A stretch of DNA of 64,000 nt, from NCBI GenBank assembly GCA_905147135.1, contig LR990056.1:8690001-8754000 (forward strand), given 5' to 3'. Positions within the stretch are counted from its first letter, which is position 1, and the number at the start of each line of letters is the position of its first letter. The notes under the pieces were generated by a model that did not search any database, was not told where the DNA came from, and saw only the letters and a program-made list of their open reading frames with translations. The DNA is from Blastobasis lacticolella (Eukaryota; Arthropoda; Insecta; Lepidoptera; Blastobasidae). Of the stretch, positions 45,561 through 58,300 are shown piece after piece. A program made the translations under genes and the position numbers.

Positions 45561-46062
45561 ATGTAGCAATTTCAAGCAAAGAGAAAAAAAATAACAATAC
45601 ACTGTAACAGAAAAATATCACAATGAAATTAACATGCAGGTACATAGTAAAAATAAAATTACCTTTTTAGGACGTTGATCGTACAAAGGATTTTGTGTTA
45701 TCCCACTTGCTGAAGTTTTTATGCGTTTAAGAAGGAATTGTAGAACTTATTAGATATTTCAATAAAAGTAATGTTTCACGGTACTGGAGTATATTTTCTT
45801 TACCACAGCAATTTAAGACAATGTGTACAGTTCAATGGTTGCAGCACAAAAGACCCGAAAGCACGGCAGACATCGCCTTTTATCACCTTTGAATCACTAT
45901 CAAGATGGCTGCCGCGCTTCCCGCCATTTTCAAACGGAAGTCATAACAAAAACAAATAAAACTGAAATGTTAACATGAAACTAACTTAAAATGTTTAATA
46001 TTATTGCAAATTAAAAAGCTTTATAGTTACTTAACAAATATTTAGGAAATTAACATGTCACT

Positions 46063-46268
46063 TCACTACATAGTATAAAACAAAGTCGCTTTCTCTGTCC
46101 CTATGTCCCTTTGTATGCTTAAATCTTTGAAACTACGCAACGGATTTTGATGCGGGTTTCAACAGCAGATAGAGTGATTCAAGAGGAAGGTTTATAAGCA
46201 AGTATAAAGAGGGTAGGTAGGAGTAAAGTAGGTGTACGCGAACGAAGTCGCGCCGGGTCCACTAGTAC
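46063..46268 (-). repeat. dispersed element related to 8729-9750, reversed
   Basis: Reverse complement starts GGACCCGGCGCGACTTCG, has a short CCTACTTTACTCCTACC stretch where the 8.7-kb copy has its minisatellite, and ends GTTTTATACTATGTAG. Confidence 0.7.
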
Positions 46269-47845
46269 TACATAAATTAAATAATTAAGTGTTACCTTGT
46301 TTACTAATAACCTAATTATAGGTACATTTAAAATCACAATTCAGTTACTAATTTAAATCACAGAAAAAATGCTGCCTTAATGCGTTTTGTATTTTCAAAG
46401 TGTTACTTGGTAAGTGATACAAACAAAAGCATATCTCAATTATGAAATTTCTTTATTAATCCACCTATTTTGTTAATTATAACTTTAAATTCACAATTCA
46501 GATACTAATTTAAATCAGACTCGATTGTTCGTTGACTTCGACAGTTGCGATTCGACTCTACAAGATTTTCCATCGCAAAAGCCTGTCTAATTATGCCCTT
46601 TGACACTTTATTCACCGCTCCAGCTTACACTTCGGCTGCTTCAGCTTGGCGTTGAAGGGCATTAAGCATTGGGTCACGCCCACCAGAGAAGATCCACCAC
46701 CAGTGCCAGATTTAGATACCTGAATTTAACGGGCTTTCTTTTTTTTATATCTGACTTCCAGTCCTGTCAACTCTGAAAATAAATACCAATTTAATAAATA
46801 TGTACCTATGTTATATTCAAATATAATCAATATTTACTTTTTCTTCCTGATGCGCCCTGTTACAGCATTCACTAAGTCCCGCTTGGCTAGAGGCTCCTTT
46901 ACCAATCGTCATCTTGCTGTTTGCTTTTAGTTTTGCTTGCATACAAACATACATATTCGCGTTAATTGAAGAATTTGTGGTTTGCATGTACCACCATACC
47001 AGTAACACAAATAAAGTGATTTTTGCGCGGAGAGAAACAACAAAGAAAGAAAGTGAATATGTACAACGAAAAAAGAGCGATCAAGAATATTCTTCTAACG
47101 CAAGATGCACTCTCTTATACTTAACTTGTAAAAATATCGATGAGTGAAATACGAACTACACAGTACACTTATTTGCGCATGCGAAGGCTTGTTCGAGGAT
47201 AATATAATAACGCACCTCCGGTGCAATAACGTCACTTATGCATTTTTTGTGAAAATTGATTTGATAATGAGAAATGAATGCTAATGTACCTCTTTACCTG
47301 GTGCGTAATTATCACTTGTGTAGTGCTTAAACTTTTCGCGTGAGGACAGAAGTGTCGTTATGGTTTTGGCGCGAATCTAACTGACACTTGGAGAAACAAC
47401 GTTTGATTGGTCAGTTGCGCGCGGCCTCCCGCACGACTGACAGTCTTTTGGAGCAATAACGGCACTTATGTTTGTAAGATAAGTAAAACCATAATATCTA
47501 CGGGTGCCATAACTGTGTTAAAAAAGTAAAAAAAGTCTGATTAATTATTAAGATTCCATGTAGAATTAGCAAATAAGTTCTTTGCTATTTTGTCAATAAA
47601 ACTAATAAAAATAATATTTTTGTGTTTTAGTTTTTATGACGTAATTGCCCGATTAATAGTTTTCTAGTGTCATAAAGTCACAAATGGGAGGGTTTTAAAT
47701 TTAAATCATGTATATCTTTTTATAACAACATCGTGTGATGTTTTCGTTGACTTCATTATGAAGTTTAAAGTTGTAGTTTAAATATTACATGCTCATTTCT
47801 TTAGACAAGATGAACTATATTTCATTATAGGGCGCGGATTATATC
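46269..47845. other. spacer, no gene recognised
   Basis: AT-rich with small, motif-less open frames (46817-47147). Nothing that I can assign. Confidence 0.45.
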
Positions 47846-47846
47846 A

Positions 47847-48070
47847 AGCGTCGGCGACGCACCTTGCGTCGGCGACGCACGTTGCGTTGGCGACGCACGT
47901 TGCGTTGGCGACGCACGTTGCGTTGGTGACGCACGTTGCGTTGGCGACGCAAGCTGCGTCCGCTACGCAGGTTGCGTTATGCTGTCAACTAAAAATTGTA
48001 CGAATTTCTAATGCGCGCGCCGACGTAGGTTGCGTCGGTGACGCAGGTTGCGTCGGCGACGCACGTTGCG
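47847..48070. repeat. GC-rich 18-bp palindromic repeat array
   Basis: About seven units of GTTGCGTTGGCGACGCAC at 47850-47975 and three more at 48015-48070. The core TGCGTCG-G-CGACGCA is a perfect inverted repeat; many units carry one T for C change. A lone unit is at about 48642-48665. It is strikingly CpG-rich against AT-rich surroundings. Confidence 0.85.
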
Positions 48071-48118
48071 CCATTAAAAGTTCATACAATTTTGAGTTGA
48101 CAATTGTGACAGCATTAG
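47970..48118. mobile_element. snap-back arms around the GC-rich repeats
   Basis: ATGCTGTCAACT, then AAAATTGTACGAATTT at the left pairs with AAAGTTCATACAATTTTGAG, then GTTGACA and GACAGCAT at the right, enclosing a GC-rich centre. It looks like a small inverted-repeat element whose centre contains the 18-bp units. Confidence 0.55.
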
Positions 48119-48154
48119 AGACCGACCAAACCTAAGCCCGAAATACGCTGACAC

Positions 48155-48640
48155 TGCGATAACGCCAGCTGCCGAACTTAAAACCGTTGTAACTCAGAAA
48201 CAATGAATCTTAGAACACTAGTTCCTAAAGAGAAATTATAGCACTCGTCAAGATCTGAATTTCAGGTGACAGCTGTCTAACTTAAAACCGTTATAACTCT
48301 GAAACTACAGGTCCTAGAACACCAGTTCCTAAAGAGAAATTATAGCACTCGTCGAGATCTGAATTTCAGGTGACAGCTGTCAAACTTAAAACCGTTATAA
48401 CTCGGAAACTACAGGTCCTAGAACACCAGTTCCTAAAGAGAAATTATAGCACTCGTTGAGATCTGAATTTCAGGTGATAGCTGTCAAACTTAAAACCGTT
48501 ATACCTCGGAAACTACAGGTCCTATAGTGTTATATTTTCCAAAGAAAAATTATTATACTCGTCGAGATCTACGTTTCGAGTGACAGCTGTTAAACTTAAA
48601 ACGGTTGTAACTCTGAAACTATTGGTCGGTCCTTAATAAA
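48155..48640. repeat. ~104-bp tandem repeat, about five units
   Basis: CAGCTGTC-type landmarks at 48166, 48270, 48374, 48478 and 48584 (spacings 104, 104, 104, 106). Units contain CTTAAAACCGTTATAACTC, AACTACAGGTCCTAGAAC and TCCTAAAGAGAAATTATAGC. Non-coding. Confidence 0.9.
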
Positions 48641-48757
48641 ACTGCGTCGCCGACGCAAGTTGCGTAATGGCCCATGACTTAAACGGGTTACATACTACAT
48701 GCATTTATAGAGTTATTCTATAAATGCTGTCCTCTAAAGAGCATACAGTGCCGGGCT

Positions 48758-50990
48758 TTGTTTCAGCGTTGGTGCAACGATGAAATAAAGTCCAGCAATG
48801 AATTTGTGCAATTGGTATCGTTGTATATAAAACACTACCTTCAAAACAATGAGCTACAAAAATTTTATCTCAATTGTAGGGTTAAACATTCGGGTTTACT
48901 CATAAGGACTAGGAGGCAATTCCTAAATAATTGCGTGTCGGCAAGTGCATGCTCTGCCCCAGCTCTGTGAAGTCTTATAAAGTCGGAGACGAAGAAGAAT
49001 CCACAAAATGATTCCATGGACGTATTAATGCATGCAGTGTGTGGTGACACCGCTGGTGCCGCCGGCCGCCGGCAGTCGGCACAAACTCTCAACGAGTACT
49101 ATTTGTCGGTGGTGCGTGACACTCCGCTTCGTACAAGCATTCCACTCGCTATGCAGCTATTAGCTAATAGAATACCTCGAGTAGATCGAAACATGATTCT
49201 CTTGCCATTTACTGTTCCTGAGATAAAGAATATAATACTAAAAATTAGGCCCAAAACAACTAGAGATGTATTCGGCATGCCTACCAACCTGTTACATGAA
49301 CTACCAAGTAACATCCTGCAGGTTCTGTGTGATATGTTTAATGATGCATGCTGTAGTGGAGTATATCCTACATTATTAAAGCACATAAGAGTATCTCCGG
49401 TGTTTAAAGGAAAGGTTAGTAAAACTGAATTCAAAAACTATCGGCCCATCGCTGGTCCCGGCGATATCGAAGGTGTTCGAAATGGGCGTCTGTAATCGTT
49501 TAAGCTCTTTCCTATCTAGTAATAATTCTTTGTGTAAGCAGCAGTATGCGTACCAGGCGGAACGCTCCACTGTGGGCGCCGCGCGGCACCTGCAACGCAC
49601 CGTGCTACATCACCTGGAGGACAGGCGATGTGTGGTAGCGGTGTTTTTTGACTTGTCGCGCGCCTTTGACCTCGTGGATCATGGTCTCATCTTGGCTAAA
49701 CTCGAGCATTATGGTGTTCGTGGTGTTACACTTGAGCTTTACTTGACATTTCTATCGAATCGAATACAAGTAACTGAAGTGGGTGGTGAAAAATCCAAGC
49801 CCGATAGCATAGATGACAGATCTGTTCCGCAAGGGTCCAATGTGGGTAATAGTTTATTTTTAATAATGATGAATGACCTGCCGTTCCATTCCAATATTGC
49901 AGATTTCTTATTGTATGCTGATGATATCTGCGCTATAGTTAATGGAGAGAACAGAGAGGAACTCGAGCGTAATATTCAGCGGGTCGCTTGTCAAATTGCT
50001 GAATGGTTTTATGTCAACGGTATAGAACTGAAATCAAGAAAACTTACCTCGTGGAATTTAGTCTGAGGGGCAGTCTCACACCCACTCTGTCCGTTGATGT
50101 GAGTGGAATCCCAACTCCTGTTGTTAACAGTTCTCGATTTGTAGGATTTGAGTTTGATGGAGGCCTGCGGTGGCAGGAGCACATCGACAGAGTCTGTGCT
50201 AAGTTAAACTCTGCTTTTAATGCCATTTTCAGGCTCTCAAATACACTTTCAGAAAAAAACCTTCTGTCAGCGTACTATGGGTATTTTAATTCGAACCTTA
50301 TGGCATTGATCTCTGGGGGTTGGCTGCTTACAGAAATCGCCCATTTATAATTCAGAAAAAGGTTGTGCGTGATCTGTCCCGCGCCCCACCAGATACGCGG
50401 GCAAAACAGCTTTTAGTGAATCTTAAGATCCTGACACTGCCGTCACTTTACATCCTGGAAATGGCGAAATATGCGTGAAGGCATCTATCTGAATTCTCGG
50501 CGGATAATGCGCAAGTGATAAGATATTCGGCGAGGAGAAGTCTTGACCCCCCGTTGCCAGCGCATCGGCTACAAAAAACTAGCCAATCTCTGCGCGTGAT
50601 GACTCCGAGAATTTACAATAAATTGCCTAAGGATATACACTTAGCAAAGACGGAGTACTGCTTTATAAAACTATTAAAAGCGATGCTTATTCAAAAAGCA
50701 TATTATTCTGTTAGTGAGTTCCTTGACGAGTGAACTAAAATATATCGATTTATTTTAATTTTATAACAATATAATTTTTAATTTGACATTTTATTGATTT
50801 TGTAATGTTAAGATGACTTTTAATACTCAATTAATATGTAAAGGTGACAATTTAAATTTTTATTATTAATTCTATTGACTGTGATACTATTTAATTATTG
50901 ATGTAAATACTCAATATATATGCATTATTAGTTAGGACATAATGTATACGTAGATACTGAATTTTGGACAATGTAATGAACAATACTAAT
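48758..50990 (+). pseudogene. CR1-like non-LTR retrotransposon ORF2, frameshifted
   Basis: Reads in three main pieces. Linker and fingers at 49016-49480 (IRPKTTRDVFGMPTNLL, VSPVFKGK, FKNYRPIA). Palm at 49473-50066 (VFFDLSRAFDLVDH, SVPQGSNVGNSLF, LLYADDICAIV, with catalytic Asp residues intact). Thumb and C-terminus at 50080-50733, ending VSEFLDE. Frameshifts lie near 49485 and 50060 and a stop at 50478. The endonuclease is absent, so the copy is 5'-truncated. The 3' UTR is AT-rich and ends at about 50990 in ATGAATATGA-like repeats. Confidence 0.88.
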
Positions 50991-51489
50991 AAAGAAATAT
51001 GAGTATGATTATGAATATGAATATAATATAATATTTGTTATATATGTTGAACATAATTTTTATATTTTAAATAAATGCTTTACCATGTTTATTCTATACA
51101 CATTACTTACATTCATTGCTTTTTTATTTAAAGTAATTAATTCACGCAATTAACACAAATTAAAACCAATCGTATGGCGGTTCAAGTGGTGCCCGTTTCT
51201 AGAGAAAAATTACAATATCTCGCTTTTTTATAAACCGGTTGGGGTTATAAAAATAATTTTGTATAGCTTAGTAAAATGCCGTTATTTTCTTCGTAGATTA
51301 TTTTGCTCTACAGCTATCGATAAAGTTGTAAAAAAAAATACGGATTTATTTTTTGCAAAATTTTAATATAATCTTAAATATCTCTTAAACCATAACATTT
51401 ACACAGTTATGTGTTTAGTAAATATTGTAGTACATTTTATGCTGCGTTGATTGAAGCCCCATACATACTTCTAAGTGCAATATACTCTG
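50991..51489. other. AT-rich spacer, nothing recognised
   Basis: No open frame of note; flanks two LINEs. Confidence 0.5.
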
Positions 51490-52873
51490 TTTTAACCTAA
51501 GTCCTCATCATCCAATAGCCTCTCGGTGACCCAGTGCCCCAAATACTTAAATCTGTGCACAGTTGTTAAAACAGAGCCTCCCATGGTCACTTGCGGTAGG
51601 TAAGTTATTAAACTTTTTTGTACCTGATTTGAATATTAATATATCACATTTTTTGGGGTTGTATTTGAGGCCATGAGCCACCGCATAGGCTTCGCATATT
51701 GCTATCAATTTCCTGAAAGCACTGATTGAGGGGCTCAGTAGCACCAAACCGTCAGCGTAACTGATGTTATTGAAGCATACTCCCCCTACATGACAACCGA
51801 CTCCGGTGCCACTGAGCTTCCCAATCAGGTCGTTCATATAAATGTTGAAGAGTGTCGGAAAGCTGAGCCCCCCTGTCTCACGCCACTCCCCAACCTATAC
51901 ACGTCCGACTGAGAACCTGCCCATCTAACATAATTTGTTTGGTTGTCGTACCAGTACCTAAGCAACCCAATTATGTCCGTAGGCACATTTTACCACATCT
52001 TATTGTAATCCACCAGGTCGAATGCCTTAGACAAGTCTAAAATACATGCAAACACTGGTATCTTACGATCGGTACAGTACCGGACGGTGTACAGTATGGA
52101 CATAGTATAGCAGACTCGGTTGACAACTCAGCTCTGATTCCGAACTGGTTGTCATGTAATTGAACTTGATTTTTAATATATTTGTCAAGCAAACCGTCCA
52201 GCACCGTCGCGGTAGCAGTTGCCAGTGAAATAGGCCTATAGTTGGTTTTATCGGCCAAATCCCCGGTCTTGTTTTTCGGTACTGGTTCATTAACTCGTCC
52301 GGAAGGCCCACAAACAAGGAGAAGACCATGCTCAATATTCGCGCAATGTGCGAACCCGCGTATTGTAAGTGCTCAATGGTGAGGCTGTCATGCCCAGGCG
52401 ACTTCCCGCGTGTCATGTTCCTTAGGGCTAGCCTGACTTCCGTAGCCGAGAAGTAAACCTGCGACCCTTGACCCACACCAGCACCGAGCACCACAGGTAC
52501 CGTTTGTATTGTCGGTTTTTGTCTAAAGTTCTCTTTGCACATATTCGCTATACTGACAGGTTCACATACTCCCTCCACGCTCATGGGGATGCTCGAACGC
52601 GAATTTAGATTGTCGGTTTGTTTCCAGAACTTTTTGAAATCCTTCGAATTATGGTGTTCTGCTAAAATGTCCATTCTTATTTGGTTAGCATTGTTTTGAC
52701 ACCATTTGAGTTTCTGCTTGAAAATACGCTTAGTCTCATTCATATTTTTCATAGAGAAATCCGCAAGAAGGCTTGCCACCTCTCATCCAATTAAAAAACA
52801 CGAGTCGAGCATCCTCATGTACTTTTTTTACATGTTTATTCCAACCACTAGACATACCTATATAATATAATAT
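51490..52873 (-). pseudogene. non-LTR retrotransposon (outer element), reverse-transcriptase half
   Basis: The minus strand gives, in order, WNKHVKKVHEDARLVFFN (about 52850-52790), KQKLKWCQNN, VRLALRNMTRGKSPGHDSL, NYRPISLATATATVLDGLL, DNQFGIRAELSTESAI, LDLSKAFDLVDYNKMW (motif A) and ISYADGLVLLS. The catalytic YADD box reads YADG (51748-51759). The end is FKYLGHW at about 51550. Several frameshifts separate these pieces. The element continues on the far side of the LOA insertion at 60241-60890. Confidence 0.82.
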
Positions 52874-52874
52874 A

Positions 52875-53633
52875 GCTCCGTTCAGGGGTGGGGGTGATAG
52901 TCTGGGCCCTGGGGTGGTAATCCAGTTGGGGGGAGAGCCACCAGTAAGCACCAGGAAACAACATCTTGCCCAGTGCATGCCCGGGAAGTGGACCCGGGCA
53001 ATGGCACCTATCATCAAGTCCTCACATGACGTCCGCGTCGTCCACCCTGGTAATGCTGCGGCTCATAACGAGTCCACACCTGGAGATTCAAACTCCGCTC
53101 GGAGCCGTAGTAGCGGACATGTGATGTGGCGAAGGCGTACAACCGGCGCCATAACCGGTCCCCTCCAACTCGTCCTTACCCCGACTGGCATGGGGCACAA
53201 CAGTCGGGGGCCTTCTGTCGCGTCATCCAGCTTGACAGCAGGTAGGGCAACTTGTGCCACCCACGTGTTTGTGCCGTGCGTGGAGACCCGTACGGGGGGA
53301 TGAAGGGATCCTGGAGGCTGAGCGTTGGGTGGGCCGGTCGTTGGTTTAAGTGCCCGCCCAAGCGCAACACTCCTCTTCGGCCTGGATTTCTCCTCAAACG
53401 GGCGGTTGTAGGTTAGCCACCTATGATCAGTCGGCTGAGGCATCCCGTAAGAGGGCCGCTAGGCTAGGTCGCCGGTTTGTAGGGGGACGGACGGACGGAT
53501 GGGCGCTCTGTGCGACAGCTGCAGTTCCACTGCGGTAGTCGCGTCAGGGCACCTGACCAGTTCCGGCCCGACACTCTCTGCAAAAAGGGACCTATATCTC
53601 TGGGGTAGTTCTGGCGGTGCGTGAACTTTTCGC
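52875..53633 (+). other. 5' UTR of the LOA/I-type LINE
   Basis: GC-rich, no initiating ORF on the plus strand that leads into ORF1. Minus-strand open frames here (for example 53063-53443) are composition artefacts. Confidence 0.6.
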
Positions 53634-55306
53634 GTGCCATCCCCACTTTGCGGGCTCCAAGGAGGGTGGAACGCCGCCAGAGATGAATTTTTGATCGATC
53701 CCTTTATGGAAAGTAAACTCAAAACCAACCCAAACCCTTTGGCAGCATCCCTTAATGCGCCAACACCAACCGCAGCCTGTACAGGCTCGGTATTACGAAC
53801 ACCAGCAGCTCCTGCGCCAACTTTGGTAGCACCAGGAGATGTACCTACATCACCAGCGGCTGAAGCTGCAAGTACGGCAATGGATCTATCCGACCTACAG
53901 GAGGCCATGCCGAGCATCACTCCGAGGAAGACATCGTCTCCAAGGAGAGATATCTCGGGCGTGGGCGGACCCGGACCACAGCCGACAGCGGCATCAGCCA
54001 AATTAACTAAAGAAAAAAAGAAAAAAAAGCGAGTCTCTAGCAAAGTGAGGCGCGAGAAGGCGAATGCCAAGGCTAAGAAGGCTAGGGATCTCGAGGCAGA
54101 TGGCAACAGGGCGCTTTCATCAGTGGAGGCGACCCCGAGCCCAAGCGCGATGCCGGCCGCAGCTACCCCAGTGGTAGCAGCGACGGCCAGTGCTAAGGCA
54201 GTGCCAGCAGCCAGAGGAGGACCAGAGCCTTTTAAAGCCCGCTTGTACAGAGGCAAAAGAGCAGTAAGCAAGTGGCGTCACGTCAGTCGACCCCGGTCGT
54301 CGAGACGAAAGACGACAGCAGCAAGCCCGCTAAACGGAATCGCCCGGACGATTCGCTAACACCAAAGGACGTTGCAAAACGGCCAAAGACGTAACGCTAT
54401 CCGGAGGGCTCCGTGAACTACGCCGACGCGCTTAAGTCAAAAGACTTGTGCATGGCGATACTCACGGAGCCATTCCGCGAACTCAAGGCGGAACACCTCG
54501 AGGCCATTGAGGCTGAGATCGACGAGGCAATTGACCGGCAACTGGGGATTCCCAGCGGCAGTGCTTCGGTGACCTCGGCCCCAGGCTTTAGGGGACGACC
54601 TATACTAGGCGAGGGGGTTGTCAAGCTTTGGTGCTGAGACGATCGCTCGGTGGAATGGCTCCGCAACAATGTGGAGACGTTCAAAACACCATACCCTGGT
54701 ACCAGACTGGTGGTCAAACGCCAGTCTGAATTGCCGAAAAGGGTCAAGGCGTACGTCCTAATACCGAAGTACGGGGGCGAAGGCTTGGACATTGTCCGGC
54801 GTCGCCTCGTAGGACAAAACCCGTGGCATGCCGTCGACCAGTAGGCCGTGTATCACTCGGAGGTGCAGGAGGAAAAGAGGTAACTCCGTCTGATACTGGG
54901 TATACTGCAGGCCGACGTAGCCCTGCTAGATAAGAACGGGAGACGACTGTGCAACAGAGTCGGCTCCGTGTACGTTAAGTACGGGGATGAAGAGAGCGCT
55001 AGTGCGGCTGACGCACCCGTGCCTCTTCAGGAGCAGCAGATACAGCCAAACCTCGACCCTGGGGCCCTCCCTGGGGACGAGGAGGATCCTCAAAGCAAAC
55101 CCAGTCGCACGACTGAGGTCAGCGAGGGGAAACCAGGCTGCGTCACCGCTGTTCCTGCCCAGGTCTCGACCAAAGCGAGGCCTCCTGATGCTTCTAAGAA
55201 GCGAAAGGAAGCTACGCTAATGGCGGACAGGGAATCCTCGTCCGAAGAGGAGAGGGAGTTGTTAGGTAGTGATGGCTTCGCTACATATGACTCCAGCTCC
55301 TCTTAA
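53634..55306 (+). pseudogene. LOA/I-type LINE ORF1 (gag-like)
   Basis: An Ala/Pro/Ser-rich N-terminal part (from about 53700) includes a Lys run (TKEKKKKKRVSSKVRR). After a frameshift near 54290 the pieces are NYADALKSKDLCMAILTE, LGEGVVKLWC, WLRNNVETFKTPYPGTRL, LPKRVKAYVLIPKYGGEGLD and VALLDKNGRRLCNRVGSVYV. The W....TP.PGTRL...E.P.....VLIP layout resembles the DUF4780-type module of LINE ORF1s. In-frame stops at about 54635, 54842 and 54881. An acidic, Ser-rich C-terminus ends TYDSSSS. No CCHC knuckle is seen. Confidence 0.75.
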
Positions 55307-58300
55307 CTTTATAAACGTACTGCAGATCAACCTTCAACACAGTCAGACTGCAACGGCTTCCCTACGCAGGTTGTTGGAGGTACAAACATCGACCGTAGCC
55401 ATGATCTAGGAACCGTGGATCAGGGGGGGGGACTGGCATGTGTCTGACGAGGCTTCATGCTCTGACCACCGATGGATCAGATTTACAAATACAAATACTT
55501 TATTAGTAACAGAGTTACACGTCAAAGTGGCAAGTTGATGCCTAGGAAGTATCTTTATACGAAACACATTACAATTCATTATAATTTACAATGTCGACGC
55601 CGTAGACTAAACTAAATTATTCATAACAAAATATAAAAATGTCAAAATTTCAAATTATTAAAAATCATTCACAATAAATTAAATCATACGCAATACAATA
55701 ATAAAATGTCATAGTTTCAGTTATTAATGTCATAATCAGGTAAAATTGTCATTTCAATTCATTTTACACTATGTGGAGGCAATTTATAATCTACAAATTC
55801 GTCAAAGTCATAGAAACAATTTTCTAATAGCCAATGTTTTAATTTGGATTTAAATATGTTGACGGTAGTAGCATTTCTAACGTTCTCCGGCAGTTTGTTG
55901 TAAACAGTAGGCCCTAGCACGTAAACAGACCGTTCCGACTTTACTAGCCTATGGCGCACTGGAAGAAGTTGGCCCTCGTCTCTATTGCTCCTCAAGGCGC
56001 GCGACATTGCCTTTTTACGTTCGAACAAGGCTATATTACTGTATGTAAATACTGCTATCTGGTACAGGTACTCGCAAGGAAGTGGCAGTATACCCAACTG
56101 TTTGAAGAGGGGTCTGCACGGTTCCTGCTGATCACCTATACCAAGAATGGCACGGACAGCTCGCTTTTGCGACACAAACGCACGATGCCACTCGGAGGCA
56201 CGAGCTCACAGTTCGGCGCCGTAGGATAGGACTGAGTGCACCGTGGCGAAGTAACACGACCGAACTACTCCGCGGTCGGCGGTGCTTGCAAGGCGTCTAA
56301 GTGCAAAACTTGCGCGACCAAGCTTACCACACACCTCGTTAATATGAGTTTCCCATGTGAGGGCACTGTCAATGTGGAAACCCAATAACTTAGTGGCAAT
56401 CACTTGTTGTAGCGCCGCACTGCCCAAATTCACATTTAGTGGGTGGGTGTTTTTGCCATTTAAGGAGAACCTAATAAAGCAGGTCTTTTCCCTGTTCAGT
56501 GCTAGGCCGTTGGCTCTAAACCACTCTTCGAGGCGCCGAACCGTGCAGTTTAGATTCTCCTCGAGCTCCCGTTCCGTGGGCGCGGAGACCACGACCACGA
56601 CGTCGTCAGCGTAGATGTATATTTTAACGTCTACGCTGTCCATCGCTCCCGGCAGATCATTCAGCAGGAGGCTGAATAATGTGTTAGAGAGACAAGATCC
56701 CTGTGGAACACCCATCGTGCTGGTCATCTCAGCCGACGCCACTCGTCCCCCTTCGCCGACTAGCACCTGCGATCTGTTTGTCATAAAAGACAACAACAAT
56801 GACAGTGCGGGCCCACGGATCCCGTAATGGTTCACCTTATCTGCTACAAGGCGATGGTCCGCGGTGTCGAAGGCGCGCGAGAGATCGCAGCAGACGAGTG
56901 CGACCTGGCGACCCTCCTCGCGCGCATTTAACACGTCCCGTAGTACCTCACGCACTAAGTCAGTCGTCGCGCGGCCTGGCCTGTACGCGTATTGCCGGTC
57001 GGACAACACTTTACCATTAGCCAGGAATGACAACAGCCTATCATTAATCCCCACCTCGAAAGCCTTACTTATTGCGGGCACTAAAGATATCGGGCGATAT
57101 GATTTTGGGTCTGTTTTTTTCCCTTTCCCTTTGTAAATTGGCGAAATCTTTACTTTCTTCAATGAACATAGAAAATTTAAATTGAACATAGAAAACCGGG
57201 AAAGGAGTGTGAGCAGAAATCCTCGCAAAACTGACCGTATTAGGTACGCGATTGGTTCGGAGAAATCCCTAGCGAAGATAGCAATACCACCCACCTACCA
57301 TACAGACAATGACATAGACAAACAGGTTGACAAAATAACGTTGACTCTAACAGACGCCTACGAACAGACATGCCCCTAACTTCCCCCCGGTCGGGACCGA
57401 AACCGCGACACCAGTGGTGGGGACTCGAGCTGGAGAAACTTAAAAGGAAACTTATTAAACAGTTCAATAGGGCCAAAAACACTAGATGCGACAGTGACTG
57501 GGATACCTACATGGAGACCCAGAATAAATACAAGAAGTGTGTCCGGCAACGGAAGGAGGAGTGCTGGAGACGCTTCTGCTCCAGTATAGAATCAAACACC
57601 CAGGCTGTTAGGATAAAAAACGTACTCAGTAACGATAAAGTCCACAACCTAGGATCACTAATCAAACCTGATAAAACATATACCAAAACGGACTCGGATG
57701 TATGTGAACTACTGCTAGGCACGCACTTTCCAGGCTGCGAAATTAAAAATGAGCAGACATGGAGTGAGACAGCGGAACACCACCCGAGTGAAGCAGAATG
57801 GGAACAAGTTGAGAAAGTTGTGACCAAAGATAAGGTAAGATGGGCAATGGACAGTTTCCTACCATACAAGGCACCAGGCCCGGATGGAATATTCCCCGGC
57901 CTACTGAAATGGTGTGGTGGGGAACTACTTGATCATTTGGTCAGTATATACCGAGCCTGTCTTGCTAAAAGATATATACCATTGAAGTGGAGAGAGGTAA
58001 GGGTTGTGTTTATTCCGAAGCCCGACAAAAGTGACTATACACAACCCAAAGCTTTCAGGCCCATCAGCCTGACATCGTTCCTGCTGAAGGTGCTAGAGAG
58101 AATATGCGACAGAGACATTAGAGACTCGGCGCTAGTAAAGTACCCTCTCCACAAAAATCAGCATGCCTACACTGCAGGTAAAAGCACAAAATCAGCACTG
58201 CATAGCGTAACGACTCACATCGAACACGCTATGGCGTCTAAGCAATCCACTCTAGGAGTCTTCATAGACATAGAAGGTGCTTTTGACAAAACACACTTTG

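Noticed and set aside
53459..54271. 270-codon minus-strand frame
   Set aside because: Antisense shadow of the Ala/Pro-rich ORF1 of the LOA-type LINE; no motif on the minus strand.
57164..57195. GAACATAGAAAA repeated twice as a target duplication of the nested CR1-like LINE
   Set aside because: Both copies lie at the same side of the element; the other edge near 55490 has no matching sequence.
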